A DNA stretch of 64,000 bases from Gordius sp. MW1 (GCA_964036665.1 OZ038528.1:10112501-10176500); one strand, 5' to 3'. Numbered from the stretch's first letter, positions 24,421 to 39,600 are shown. Notes: a model not told the origin generated them from the letters alone. A program made the numbers and translations.

Positions 24421-26694
24421 ATTTCTTATCGAGATTCTAACATGGACATTATGCTAAGAATATTTACTGACTTTTAAAGATTTTTTCAGCCCCTTTTCGA
24501 AAGAATATGAAAAATAAATTTTTTTCGACCTCAAATTTTTTTCGTTTCAACCATATCGCCCCCATGAAAGTTTTCGATATCAGAGGTGAATTCCGTAAAA
24601 AAAATTTTTTTTTATCAGTCATCAAAAATTATTAACTTTAAATCACGATCGCATAGAGCTTGTTTCACAAAAACTAGAGACACGCTTAGAAAGCGATATT
24701 GAAACAATCTAAAAGCAACACGAAAATCTTAATTTCCTTCAATCTAAAACTTCCCCTTGTGCAAAATTTCTTATCGAGATTCTAACAAGGACATTATGCT
24801 AAGAATATTTACTGACTTTTAAAGATTTTTTCAGCCCCCTTTCGAAAGAATATGAAAAATAAATTTTTTTCGACCTCAAATTATTTTCGTTTCAACCATA
24901 TCGCCCCCATGAAAGTTTTCGATTCAGAGGTGAATTCCCTAAAAAAAAATTTTTTTGGTCAGTCATCAAAAATTATTAACTTTAAATCACGATCGCATAG
25001 AGCTTGTTTCACAAAAACTAGAGACACGCTTAGAAAGCGATATTGAAACAATCTAAAAGCAACACGAAAATCTTAATTTCCTTCAATCTAAAACTTCCCC
25101 TTGTGCAAAAATTCTTATCGAGATTCTAACAAGGACATAATGCTAAGAATATTTACTGACTTTTAAAGATTTTTTCAGCCCCCTTTCAAAAGAATATGAA
25201 AAATAATATTTTTTTCGACCTCAAAATATTTTCAATTTTTTCGTTTCAACCATATCGCCTTCATGAAAGTTTTCGATATCAGAGGTGAGTTCCGTAAAAA
25301 AAAATTTTTTATCAAAAATTATTATTTTTAAATCACGATCTCATAGAGCTTGTTTCACAAAAACTAGAGACACGCTTAGAAAGCGATATTGAAACAATCT
25401 AAACGCAACACGAAATTGTTAATTTCTCTCAATCTAAAACTTGGCCTCGTGAAAATTTCTTATCGAGATTCTAACAAGGACATAATGCGAATATTTACTG
25501 ACTTTTAAAGATTTTTTCAGCCCCTTTTCGAAAGAATATGAAAAATAAATTTTTTTCGACCTCAAATTTTTATCGTTTCAACCATATCGCCCCCATGAAA
25601 GTTTTCGATATCAGAGGTGAATTCCGTAAAAAAAATTTTTTTTGATCAGTCATCAAAAATTATTAACTTTAAATCACGATCGCATAGAGCTTGTTTCACA
25701 AAAACTAGAGACACGCTTAGAAAGCGATATTGAAACAATCTAAAAGCAGCACGAAAATCTTAATTTCCTTCAATCTAAAACTTCCCCTTGTGCAAAATTT
25801 CTTATCGAGATTCTAACAAGGACATTATGCTAAGAATATTTACTGACTTTTAAAGATTTTTTCAGCCCCCTTTCGAAAGAATATGAAAAATAAATTTTTT
25901 TCGACCTCAAATTATTTTCGTTTCAACCATATCGCCCCCATGAAAGTTTTCGATATCAGAGGTGAATTCCGTAAAAAAAATTTTTTTTGGGTAGTCATCA
26001 AAAATTATTAACTTTAAATCACGATCGCATAGAGCTTGTTTCACAAAAACTAGAGACACGCTTAGAAAGCGATATTGAAACAATCTAAAAGCAACACGAA
26101 AATCTTAATTTCCTTCAATCTAAAACTTCCCCTTGTGCAAAAATTCTTATCGAGATTCTAACAAGGACATAATGCTAAGAATATTTACTGACTTTTAAAG
26201 ATTTTTTCAGCCCCCTTTCGAAAGAATATGAAAAATAAATTTTTTTCGACCTCAAAATTTTTTCATTTTTTTCGTTTCAACCATATCGCCCCCATGAAAG
26301 TTTTCGATATCAGAGGTGAATTCCGTAAAAAAAATTTTTTTTGATCAGTCATCAAAAATTATTAACTTTAAATCACGATCGCATAGAGCTTGTTTCACAA
26401 AAACTAGAGACACGCATAGAAAGCGATATTGAAACAATCTAAAAGCAAGACGAAAATCTTAATTTCCTTCAATCTAAAACTTCCCCTTGTGCTAAAATTC
26501 TTATCGAGATTTTAACAAGGACATAATGCTAAGAATATTTACTGACTTTTAAAGATTTTTTCAGCCCCCTTTCGAAAGAATATGATAAATAAATTTTTTT
26601 CGACCTCAAAATTTTTTCATTTTTTTCCTTTCAACCATATCGCCCCCATGAAAGTTTTCGATATCAGAGGTGAATTCCGTAAAAAAAAATTTTT
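23941..26694 (+). repeat. 8-monomer higher-order repeat, copy 1 (2754 bp period)
   Basis: All marks recur 2754 bp later: landmarks 24164 and 26918, GATTCAGAGG near 24922 and 27676, and TTGGGTAGTC at 25989 and 28743. Differences seen by eye are CGCCTTCATG near 25258 against CGCCTCCATG, AAAGCAGCACG near 25747 against AAAGCAACACG, and CAGCCCCTTTTCG near 24491 against CAGCCCATTTTCG in copy 2. Near-identity over this length implies recent tandem duplication. Confidence 0.92.
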
Positions 26695-29448
26695 CATCAA
26701 AAATTATTAACTTTAAATCACGATCGTGTTTCACAAAAACTAGAGACACGCTTAGAAAGCGATATTGAAACAATCTAAAAGCAACACGAAAATCTTAATT
26801 TCCTTCAATCTAAAACTTCCGCTTGTGCAAAAATTCTTATCGAGATTCTAACAAGGACATAATGCTAAGAATATTTACTGACTTTTAAAGATTTTTTCAG
26901 CCCCCTTTCGAAAGAATATGAAAAATAATATTTTTTTCGACCTCAAAATTTTTCCATTTTTTTCGTTCAACCATATCGCCCCCATGAAAGTTTTCGATAT
27001 CAGAGGTGAATTCCGTAAAAAAAAATTTTTGATCAGTCATCAAAAATTATTAACTTTAAATCACGATCGTGTTTCACAAAAACTAGAAACACGCTTAGAA
27101 AGCGATATTGAAACAATCTAAACGCAACACGAAAGTGTTAATTTCTCTCAATCTAAAACTTGGCCTCGTTCAAAATTTCTTATCGAGATTCTAACATGGA
27201 CATTATGCTAAGAATATTTACTGACTTTTAAAGATTTTTTCAGCCCATTTTCGAAAGAATATGAAAAATAAATTTTTTTCGACCTCAAATTTTTTTCGTT
27301 TCAACCATATCGCCCCCATGAAAGTTTTCGATATCAGAGGTGAATTCCGTAAAAAAAATTTTTTTTTATCAGTCATCAAAAATTATTAACTTTAAATCAC
27401 GATCGCATAGAGCTTGTTTCACAAAAACTAGAGACACGCTTAGAAAGCGATATTGAAACAATCTAAAAGCAACACGAAAATCTTAATTTCCTTCAATCTA
27501 AAACTTCCCCTTGTGCAAAATTTCTTATCGAGATTCTAACAAGGACATTATGCTAAGAATATTTACTGACTTTTAAAGATTTTTTCAGCCCCCTTTCGAA
27601 AGAATATGAAAAATAAATTTTTTTCGACCTCAAATTATTTTCGTTTCAACCATATCGCCCCCATGAAAGTTTTCGATTCAGAGGTGAATTCCCTAAAAAA
27701 AAATTTTTTTGGTCAGTCATCAAAAATTATTAACTTTAAATCACGATCGCATAGAGCTTGTTTCACAAAAACTAGAGACACGCTTAGAAAGCGATATTGA
27801 AACAATCTAAAAGCAACACGAAAATCTTAATTTCCTTCAATCTAAAACTTCCCCTTGTGCAAAAATTCTTATCGAGATTCTAACAAGGACATAATGCTAA
27901 GAATATTTACTGACTTTTAAAGATTTTTTCAGCCCCCTTTCAAAAGAATATGAAAAATAATATTTTTTTCGACCTCAAAATATTTTCAATTTTTTCGTTT
28001 CAACCATATCGCCTCCATGAAAGTTTTCGATATCAGAGGTGAGTTCCGTAAAAAAAAATTTTTTATCAAAAATTATTATTTTTAAATCACGATCTCATAG
28101 AGCTTGTTTCACAAAAACTAGAGACACGCTTAGAAAGCGATATTGAAACAATCTAAACGCAACACGAAATTGTTAATTTCTCTCAATCTAAAACTTGGCC
28201 TCGTGAAAATTTCTTATCGAGATTCTAACAAGGACATAATGCGAATATTTACTGACTTTTAAAGATTTTTTCAGCCCCTTTTCGAAAGAATATGAAAAAT
28301 AAATTTTTTTCGACCTCAAATTTTTATCGTTTCAACCATATCGCCCCCATGAAAGTTTTCGATATCAGAGGTGAATTCCGTAAAAAAAATTTTTTTTGAT
28401 CAGTCATCAAAAATTATTAACTTTAAATCACGATCGCATAGAGCTTGTTTCACAAAAACTAGAGACACGCTTAGAAAGCGATATTGAAACAATCTAAAAG
28501 CAACACGAAAATCTTAATTTCCTTCAATCTAAAACTTCCCCTTGTGCAAAATTTCTTATCGAGATTCTAACAAGGACATTATGCTAAGAATATTTACTGA
28601 CTTTTAAAGATTTTTTCAGCCCCCTTTCGAAAGAATATGAAAAATAAATTTTTTTCGACCTCAAATTATTTTCGTTTCAACCATATCGCCCCCATGAAAG
28701 TTTTCGATATCAGAGGTGAATTCCGTAAAAAAAATTTTTTTTGGGTAGTCATCAAAAATTATTAACTTTAAATCACGATCGCATAGAGCTTGTTTCACAA
28801 AAACTAGAGACACGCTTAGAAAGCGATATTGAAACAATCTAAAAGCAACACGAAAATCTTAATTTCCTTCAATCTAAAACTTCCCCTTGTGCAAAAATTC
28901 TTATCGAGATTCTAACAAGGACATAATGCTAAGAATATTTACTGACTTTTAAAGATTTTTTCAGCCCCCTTTCGAAAGAATATGAAAAATAAATTTTTTT
29001 CGACCTCAAAATTTTTTCATTTTTTTCGTTTCAACCATATCGCCCCCATGAAAGTTTTCGATATCAGAGGTGAATTCCGTAAAAAAAATTTTTTTTGATC
29101 AGTCATCAAAAATTATTAACTTTAAATCACGATCGCATAGAGCTTGTTTCACAAAAACTAGAGACACGCATAGAAAGCGATATTGAAACAATCTAAAAGC
29201 AAGACGAAAATCTTAATTTCCTTCAATCTAAAACTTCCCCTTGTGCTAAAATTCTTATCGAGATTTTAACAAGGACATAATGCTAAGAATATTTACTGAC
29301 TTTTAAAGATTTTTTCAGCCCCCTTTCGAAAGAATATGATAAATAAATTTTTTTCGACCTCAAAATTTTTTCATTTTTTTCCTTTCAACCATATCGCCCC
29401 CATGAAAGTTTTCGATATCAGAGGTGAATTCCGTAAAAAAAAATTTTT
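26695..29448 (+). repeat. 8-monomer higher-order repeat, copy 2
   Basis: The monomer at landmark 26582 begins as the CCTTTCAACC type, but after its A-run it becomes the TTTTTCATC type that otherwise follows the 14-mer junction at 23941. The switch lies in the poly(A)/poly(T) junction near 26690, exactly 2754 bp after the equivalent place in copy 1. At the other end (near 29440) the same CCTTTCAACC monomer continues undisturbed into TTTTTTTGATCAGTC. This is the signature of an unequal exchange inside the homopolymer junction. Confidence 0.88.
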
Positions 29449-30620
29449 TTGATCAGTCATCAAAAATTATTAACTTTAAATCACGATCGCATAGAGCTAG
29501 TTTCACAAAAACTAGAGACACGCTTAGAAAGCGATATTGAAACTATCTAAACGCAACACGAAAATCTTAATTTCCTTCAATCTAAAACTTCCCCTTGTGC
29601 AAAATTTCTTATCGAGATTCTAACAAGGACATTATGCTAAGAATATTTACTGACTTTTAAAGATTTTTTCAGCCCCCTTTCGAAAGAATATGAAAAATAA
29701 ATTTTTTTCGACCTCAAATTATTTTCGTTTCAACCATATCGCCCCCATGAAAGTTTTCGATATCAGAGGTGAATTCCGTAAAAAAAATTTTTTTTGGGTA
29801 GTCATCAAAAATTATTAACTTTAAATCACGATCGCATAGAGCTTGTTTCACAAAAACTAGAGACACGCTTAGAAAGCGATATTGAAACAATCTAAAAGCA
29901 ACACGAAAATCTTAATTTCCTTCAATCTAAAACTTCCCCTTGTGCAAAAATTCTTATCGAGATTCTAACAAGGACATAATGCTAAGAATATTTACTGACT
30001 TTTAAAGATTTTTTCAGCCCCCTTTCGAAAGAATATGAAAAATAAATTTTTTTCGACCTCAAAATTTTTTCATTTTTTTCGTTTCAACCATATCGCCCCC
30101 ATGAAAGTTTTCGATATCAGAGGTGAATTCCGTAAAAAAAATTTTTTTTGATCAGTCATCAAAAATTATTAACTTTAAATCACGATCGCATAGAGCTTGT
30201 TTCACAAAAACTAGAGACACGCATAGAAAGCGATATTGAAACAATCTAAAAGCAAGACGAAAATCTTAATTTCCTTCAATCTAAAACTTCCCCTTGTGCT
30301 AAAATTCTTATCGAGATTTTAACAAGGACATAATGCTAAGAATATTTACTGACTTTTAAAGATTTTTTCAGCCCCCTTTCGAAAGAATATGATAAATAAA
30401 TTTTTTTCGACCTCAAAATTTTTTCATTTTTTTCCTTTCAACCATATCGCCCCCATGAAAGTTTTCGATATCAGAGGTGAATTCCGTAAAAAAAAATTTT
30501 TTTGATCAGTCATCAAAAATTATTAACTTTAAATCACGATCGCATAGAGCTAGTTTCACAAAAACTAGAGACACGCTTAGAAAGCGATATTGAAACTATC
30601 TAAACGCAACACGAAAATCT
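28515..30620 (+). repeat. Tandem duplication of a 3-monomer unit (1053 bp)
   Basis: TTGGGTAGTC at 28743 and 29796, and ACGCATAGAAAGCG near 29166 and 30219, are each 1053 bp apart. I saw no difference between the copies by eye. The junction lies near 29560-29572: GAAACTATCTAAACGCAACACG, which elsewhere leads into the TCTCTCC linker, is here followed by CTTAATTTCCTTC, the linker of the other class. The original continuation (CTTAATTTCTCTCC) returns near 30620. The exchange therefore fell in the shared CTTAATTT of the linker. Confidence 0.9.
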
Positions 30621-33600
30621 TAATTTCTCTCCTAAAACTTCGCCTCGTGCAAAAATTTTTATCGAGATTCTAACAAAGGACATAATGCTAAGAATAATTC
30701 CTAACTTTTAAAGATTTTTTCAGCCCCCTTTCGAAAGAATATGAAAAATAATATTTTTTTCGACCTCAAAATTTTTTCATTTTTTTGGTTCAACCATATC
30801 GCCCCCATGAAAGTTTTCGATATCAGAGGTGAATTCCGTAAAAAAAATTTTTTTTGATCAGTCATCAAAAAAATATTAACTTTAAATCACAATCGCATAG
30901 AGCTTGTTTCACAAAAACTAGAGACACGCTTAGAAAGCGATATTGAAACAATCTAAAAGCAACACGAAAATCTTAATTTCCTTCAATCTAAAACTTCCCC
31001 TTGTGCAAAAATTCTTATCGAGATTCTAACAAGGACTTAATGCTAAGAATATTTCCTAACTTTTAAAGATTTTTTCAGCCCCCTTTCGAAAGAATATGAA
31101 AAATAATATTTTTTTCGACCTCAAAATTTTTTCATTTTTTTCGTTCAACCATATCGCCCCCATGAAAGTTTTCGATATCAGAGGTGAATTCCGTAAAAAA
31201 AAATTTTTGATCAGTCATCAAAAATTATTAACTTTAAATCACGATCGCATAGAGCTTGTTTCACAAAAACTAGAGACACGCTTAGAAAGCGATATTGAAA
31301 CTATCTAAACGCAACACGAAAATCTTAATTTCTCTCCTAAAACTTCGCCCCGTGCAAAAATTCTTATCGAGATTCTAACAAGGACATAATGCTAAGAATA
31401 TTTTCTAACTTTTAAAGATTTTTTCAGCCCCCTTTCAAAAGAATATGAAAAATAATATTTTTTTCGACCTCAAAATTTTTTCATTTTTTTCGTTCAACCA
31501 TATCGCCCCCATGAAAGTTTTCGATATCAGAGGTGAATTCCGTAAAAAAAAAAATTTTGATCAGTCATCAAAAATTATTAACTTTAAATCACGATCGTGT
31601 TTCACAAAAACTAGAGACACGCTTAGAAAGCGATATTGAAACAATCTAAAAGCAACACGAAAATCTTAATTTCCTTCAATCTGAAACTTCCCCTTGTGCA
31701 AAAATTCTTATCGAGATTCTAACAAGGACATAATGCTAAGAATATTTACTGACTTTTAAAGATTTTTTCAGCCCCCTTTCGAAAGAATATGATAAATAAA
31801 TTTTTTTCGACGTCAAAATTTTTTCATTTTTTTCGTTTCAACCATATCGCCCCCATGAAAGTTTTCGATATCAGAGGTGAATTCCGTAAAAAAAAATTTT
31901 TTGATCAGTCATCAAAAATTATTAACTTTAAATCACGATCGTGTTTCACAGAAACTAGAGACACGCTTAGAAAGCGATATTGAAACAATCTAAACGCAAC
32001 ACGAAAATCTTAATTTCCTTCAATCTAAAACTTCCCTTCGTGCAAAAATTCTTATCGAGATTCTAACAAGGACATAATGCTAAGAATATCTACTGACTTT
32101 TAAAGATTTCTTCAGCTCCCTTTCGAAAGAATATGCAAAATAATATTTTTTCGACCTCAAAATTTTTTCATTTTTTTTGTTTCAACCATATCGCCCCCAT
32201 GAAAGTTTTCGATATCAGAGGTGAATTCCGTAAAAAAAAATTTTTTTGGTCAGTCATCAAAAATTATTAACTTTAAATCACGATCGCATAGAGCTTGTTT
32301 CACAAAAACTAGAGACACGCTTAGAAACCGATATTGAAACAATCTAAAAGCAACACGAAAATCTTAATTTCCTTCAATCTAAAACTTCCCCTTGTGCAAA
32401 AATTCTTATCGAGATTCTAACAAGGACATAATGCTAAGAATATTTACTGACTTTTAAAGATTTTTTCAGCCCCCTTTCGAAAGAATATGAAAAATAAATT
32501 TTTTTCGACCTCAAATTTTTTTCGTTTCAACCATATCGCCCCCATATGAAAGTTTTCGATTTCAGAGGTGAATTCCGTAAAAATATTTTTTTTGATCAGT
32601 CATCAAAAATTATTAACTTTAAATCACGATCGCCTAGAGCTTGTTTCACAAAAACTAGAGACACGCTTAGAAAGCGATATTGAAACAATCTAAAAGCAAC
32701 ACGAAAATCTTAATTTCCTTCAATATAAAACTTCCCCTTGTGCAAAAATTCTTATCGAGATTCTAACAAGGACATAATGCTAAGAATATTTACTGACTTT
32801 TAAAGATTTTTTCAGCCCCCTTTCGAAAGAATATGAAAAATAAATTTTTTTCGATCTCAAATTTTTTTCGTTTCAACCATATCGCCCCCATGAAAGTTTT
32901 CGATATCAGAGGTGAATTCCGTAAAAATATTTTTTTTGATCAGTCATCAAAAATTATTAACTTTAAATCACGATCTCATAGAGCTTGTTTCACAAAAACT
33001 AGAGACACGCTTAGAAAGCGATATTGAAACAATCTAAACGCAACACGAAAGTGTTAATTTCTCTCAATCTAAAACTTGGCCTCGTGCAAAATTTCTTATC
33101 GAGATTCTAACAAGGACATTATGCTAAGAATATTTACTGACTTTTAAAGATTTTTTCAGCCCCCTTTCGAAAGAATATGAAAAATAATATTTTTTTCGAC
33201 CTCAAAATTTTTTCATTTTTTTCGTTCAACCATATCGCCCCCATGAAAGTTTTCGATATCAGAGGTGAATTCCGTAAAAAAAAATTTTTGATCAGTCATC
33301 AAAAATTTTTAACTTTAAATCACGATCGTGTTTCACAAAAACTAGAGACACGCTTAGAAAGCGATATTGAAACAATCTAAAAGCAACACAAAAATCTTAA
33401 TTTCCTTCAATCTAAAACTTCCCCTTGTGCAAAAATTCTTATCGAGATTCTAACAAGGACATAATGCTAAGAATATTTACTGACTTTTAAAGATTTTTTC
33501 AGCCCCCTTTCGAAAGAATATGAAAAATAAATTTTTTTCGACCTCAAATTTTTTTCGTTTCAACCATATCGCCCCCATGAAAGTTTTCGATTTCAGAGGT

Positions 33601-36600
33601 GAATTCCGAAAAAATATTTTTTTTGATCAGTCATCAAAAATTATTAACTTTAAATCAGGATCGCATAGAGCTTGTTTCACAAAAACTAGAGACACGCTTA
33701 GAAAGCGATATTGAAGCAATCTAAACGCAACACGAAAGTGTTAATTTCTCTCAATCTAAAACTTGGCCTCGTGCAAAATTTCTTATCGAGATTCTAACAA
33801 GGACATAATGCTAAGAATATTTACTGACTTTTAAAGATTTTTTCAGCCCCCTTTCGAAAGAATATGAAAAATAATATTTTTTTCGACCTCAAAATTTTTT
33901 CATTTTTTTCGTTCAACCATATCGCCCCCATGAAAGTTTTCGATATCAGAGGTGAATTCCGTAAAAAAAAATTTTTTTGATCAGTCTTCAAAAATTATTA
34001 ACTTTAAATCACGATCGCATAGAGCTTGTTTCACAAAAACTAGAGACACGCTTAGAAAGCGATATTGAAACTATCTAAACGCAACACGAAAATCTTAATT
34101 TCTCAAACTTCGCCTCGTGCAAAAATTCTTATCGAGATTCTAACAAGGACATAATGCTAAGAATATTTCCTAACTTTTTAAGATTTTTTCAGCCCCCTTT
34201 CGAAAGAATATGAAAAATAATATTTTTTTCGACCTCAAATTTTTTTCATTTTTTTCGTTCAACCATATCGCCCCCATGAAAGTTTTCGATATCAGAGGTG
34301 AATTCCGTAAAAAAAAAAATTTTGATCAGTCATCAAAAATTATTAACTTTAAATCACGATCGCATAGAGCTTGTTTCACAAAAACTAGAGACACGCTTAG
34401 AAAGCGATATTGAAACAATCTAAACGCAACACGAAAATGTTAATTTCTCTCAATCTAAAACTTGGCTTCGTGCAAAATTTCTTATCGAGATTCTAGCAAG
34501 GACATAATGCTAAGAATATTTACTGCCTTTTAAAGATTTTTTCAGCCCTCTTTCGAAAGAATATGAAAAATAATATTTCTTTCGACCTCAAAATTTTTTC
34601 ATTTTATTCGTTCAACCATATCGCCCCTATGAAAGTTTTCGATATCAGAGGTGAATTCCGTAAAAAAAAATTTTTTGATCAGTCATCAAAAATTATTAAC
34701 TTTAAATCACGATCATGTTTCACAAAAACTAGAAACACGCTTAGAAAGCGATGCAACACGAAAGTGTTAATTTCTCTCAATCTAAAACTTGGCTTCGTGC
34801 AAAATTTCTTATCGAGATTCTAACAAGGACATTATGCTAAGAATATTTACTGACTTTTAAAGATTTTTTCAGCCCCCTTTCGAAAGAATATGAAAAATAA
34901 ATTTTTTTCGACCTCAAATTTTTTTCGTTTTAACCATATCGCCCCATGAAAGTTTTCGATATCAGAGGTGAATTCCGTAAAAAAAATTTTTATAGGTCAG
35001 TCATCAAAAATTATTAACTTTAAATCACGATCGCATAGAGCTTGTTTAACAAAAACTAGAGACACGCTTAGAAAGCCATATTGAAACAATCTAAACGCAA
35101 CACGAAAATGTTAATTTCTCTCAATCTAAAACTTGGCCTCGTGCAAAATTTCTTATCGAGATTCTAACAAGGACAATATGCTAAGAATATTTACTGACTT
35201 TTAAAGATTTTTTCAGCCCCCTTTCGAAAGAATATGAAAAATAAATTTTTTTCGACCTCAAATTTTTTTCGTTTCAACCATATCGCCCCCATGAAAGTTT
35301 TCGATATCAGAGGTGAATTCCGTAAAAAATTTTTATAGGTCAGTCATCAAAAATTATTAACTTTAAATCACGATCGCATAGAGCTTGTTTAACAAAAACT
35401 AGAGACACGCTTAGAAAGCGATATTGAAACAATCTAAACGCAACACGAAAGTGTTAATTTCTCTCAATCTAAAACTTGGCCTCGTGCAAAATTTCTTATC
35501 GAGATTCTAACAAGGACATTATGCTAAGAATATTTACTGACTTTTAAAGATTTTTCAGCCCCCTTTCGAAAGAATATGAAAAATAAATTTTTTTCGACCT
35601 CAAATTTTTTTCGTTTCAACCATATCGCCCCCATGAAAGTTTTCGATATCAGAGGTGAATTCCGTAAAAAAAATTTTTATAGGTCAGTCATCAAAAATTA
35701 TTAACTTTAAATCACGATCGCATAGAGCTTGTTTAACAAAAACTAGAGACACGCTTAGAAAGCGATATTGAAACAATTTAAACGCAACACGAAAATGTTA
35801 ATTTCTCTCAATCTAAAACTTGGCTTCGTGCAAAATTTCTTATCGAGATTCTAACAAGGACATAATGCTAAGAATATTTACTGCCTTTTAAAGATTTTTT
35901 CAGCCATCTTTCGAAAGAATATGAAAAATAATATTTTTTTCGACCTCAAATTTTTTTCGTTTCAACCATATCGCCCCCATGAAAGTTTTCGATATCAGAG
36001 GTGAATTACGTAAAAAAAATTTTTATAGGTCAGTCATCAAAAATTATTAACTTTAAATCACGATCGCATAGAGCTTGTTTAACAAAAACTAGAGACACGC
36101 TTAGAAAGCGATATTGAAACAATTTAAACGCAACACGAAAATGTTAATTTCTCTCAATCTAAAACTTGGCTTCGTGCAAAATTTCTTATCGAGATTCTAA
36201 CAAGGACATAATGCTAAGAATATTTACTGCCTTTTAAAGATTTTTTCAGCCCCCTTTCGAAAGAATATGAAAAATAAATTTTTTTCGACCTCAAATTTTT
36301 TTCAATTTTTTCGTTTCAACCATATCGCCCCCATGAAAGTTTTCGATATCAGAGGTGAATTCCGTAAAAAAATTTTTTGATCAGTCATCAAAATTTATTA
36401 ACTTTAAATCACGATCGCATAGAGCTTGTTTCACAAAAACAAGAGACACGCTTAGAAAGCGATATTGAAACAATCTAAACGCAACACGAAAATGTTAATT
36501 TATCTCAATCTGAAACTTGGCTTCGTGCAAAATTTCTTATCGAGATTCTAGCAAGGACATAATGATAAGAATATTTACTGCCTTTTAAAGATTTTTTCAG

Positions 36601-39600
36601 CCCTCTTTCGAGAGAATATGAAAAATAATATTTTTTTCGACCTCAATATTTTTTCATTTTTTTCGTTCAACCATATCGCCCCATGAACTTTTTCGATATC
36701 AGAGGCGAATTCCGTAAAAAATATATTTTCATAAAAAATTATTAACTTTAAATCAGGATCGCATAGAGCTTGTTTCACAAAAACTAGAGACACGTTTAGA
36801 AAGCGATATTGAAACTATCTAAACGCAACACGACAGTGTTAATTTCTCTCAATCTAAAACTTGGCCTCGTGCAAAAATTCTTATCGAGATTCTAACAAGG
36901 ACATAATGCTAAGAATATTTACTAACTTTTAAAGATTTTTTCAGCCCTCTTTCGAAAGAATATGAAAAATAATATTTTTTTCGACCTCAAAATTTTTTCA
37001 TTTTTTTCGTTCAACCATATCGCCCCCATGAACTTTTTCGGTATCAGAGGTGAATTCCTTAAAAAAAAAATTTTTGATCAGTCATCAAAAATTATTAACT
37101 TTAAATCACGATCGTGTTTCACAAAAACTAGAGACACGCTTAGAAAGCGATATTGAAACAATCTAAACGCAACACGAAAGTGTTAATTTCTCTCAATCTA
37201 AAACTTGGCCTCGTGCAAAATTTCTTATCGAGATTCTAACAAGGACATAATGCTAAGAATATTTACTGACTTTTAAAGAATTTTCAGCCCCCTTTCGAAA
37301 GAATATGAAAAATAAATTTTTTTCGACCTCAAAATTTTTTCATTTTTTTCGTTTCAACCATATCGCCCCCATGAAAGTTTTTGATATCTGAGGTGAATTC
37401 CGTAAAAAATATTTTTTCATCAAAAATTATTAACTTTAAATCAGGATCGCATAGAGCTTGTTTCACAAAAACTAGAGACACGCTTAGAAAGCGGTATTGA
37501 AACTATCTAAACGCAACACGAAAATCTTAATTTCTCTCCTAAAACTTCGCCTCGTGCAAAAATTCTTATCGAGATTCTAACAAGGACATAATGCTAAGAA
37601 TAATTCCTAACTTTTAAAGATTTTTTCAGCCCCCTTTCGAAAGAATATGAAAAATAAATTTTTTTCGACCTCAAAATTTTTTCATTTTTTTCGTTCAACC
37701 ATATCGCCCCCATGAAAGTTTTTGATATCAGAGGTGAATTCCGTAAAAAATATTTTTTCATCAAAAATTATTAACTTTAAATCAGGATCGCATAGAGCTT
37801 GTTTCACAAAAACTAGAGAAACGCTTAGAAAGCGGTATTGAAACTATCTAAACGCAACACGAAAATCTTAATTTCTCTCCTAAAACTTCGCCTCGTGCAA
37901 AAATTCTTATCGAGATTCTAACAAGGACATAATGCTAAGAATAATTCCTAACTTTTAAAGATTTTTTCAGCCCCCTTTCGAAAGAATATGAAAAATAAAT
38001 TTTTTTCGACCTCAAATTTTTTTCGTTTCAACCATATCGCCCCCATGAAAGTTTTCGATATCAGAGGTGAATTCCGTAAAAATATTTTTTTTGATCAGTC
38101 ATCAAAAATTATTAACTTTAAATCACGATCGCATAGAGTTTGTTTCATAAAAACTAGAGACACGCTTAGAAAGCGATATTGAAACTATCTAAACGCAACA
38201 CGAAAATCTTAATTTCTCTCCTAAAACTTCGCCTCGTGCAAAAATTCTTATCGAGATTCTAACAAGGACATAATGCTAAGAATATTTCCTAACTTTTAAA
38301 GATCTTTTCAGTCCCCTTTCGAAAGAATATGAAAAATAATATTTTTTTCGACCTCAAAATTTTTTCATTTTTTTCGTTCAACCATATCGCCCCCATGAAA
38401 GTTTTCGATATCAGAAGTGAATTCCGTAAAAAAAAATTTTTCATCAAAAATTATTAACTTTAAATCACGATCGTGTTTCACAAAAACTAGAGACACGCTT
38501 AGAAAGCGATATTGAAACAATCTAAAAGCAACACGAAAATCTTAATTTCCTTCAATCTAAAACTTCCGCTTGTGCAAAAATTCTTATCGAGATTCTAACA
38601 AGGACATAATGCTAAGAATATTTACTGACTTTTAAAGATTTTTTCAGCCCCCTTTCGAAAGAATATGAAAAATAATATTTTTTTCGACCTCAAAATTTTT
38701 CCATTTTTTTCGTTCAACCATATCGCCCCCATGAAAGTTTTCGATATCAGAGGTGAATTCCGTAAAAAAAATTTTTTGATCAGTCATCAAAAATTATTAA
38801 CTTTAAATCACGATCGTGTTTCACAAAAACTAGAAACACGCTTAGAAAGCGATATTGAAACAATCTAAACGCAACACGAAAGTGTTAATTTCTCTCAATC
38901 TAAAACTTGGCCTCGTGCAAAATTTCTTATCGAGATTCTAACATGGACATTATGCTAAGAATATTTACTGACTTTTAAAGATTTTTTCAGCCCCTTTTCG
39001 AAAGAATATGAAAAATAAATTTTTTTCGACCTCAAATTTTTTTCGTTTCAACCATATCGCCCCCATGAAAGTTTTCGATATCAGAGGTGAATTCCGTAAA
39101 AAAAATTTTTTTGATCAGTCATCAAAAATTATTAACTTTAAATCACGATCGCATAGAGCTTGTTTCACAAAAACTAGAGACACGCTTAGAAAGCGATATT
39201 GAAACAATCTAAAAGCAACACCAAAATCTTAATTTCCTTCAATCTAAAACTTCCCCTTGTGCAAAATTTCTTATCGAGATTCTAACAAGGACATTATGCT
39301 AAGAATATTTACTGACTTTTAAAGATTTTTTCAGCCCCCTTTCGAAAGAATATGAAAAATAAATTTTTTTCGACCTCAAATTATTTTCGTTTCAACCATA
39401 TCGCCCCCATGAAAGTTTTCGATATCAGAGGTGAATTCCGTAAAAAAAATTTTTTTTGGTCAGTCATCAAAAATTATTAACTTTAAATCACGATCGCATA
39501 GAGCTTGTTTCACAAAAATTAGAGACACGCTTAGAAAGCGATAGTGAAACAATCTAAAAGCAACACGAAAATCTTAATTTCCTTCAATCTAAAACTTCCC

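Noticed and set aside
14190..30620. Near-identical repeats as a pure assembly artefact
   Set aside because: The copies carry private single-base differences and an ordered junction scar, which an accidental duplication would not give. Still, only spanning reads can settle it.
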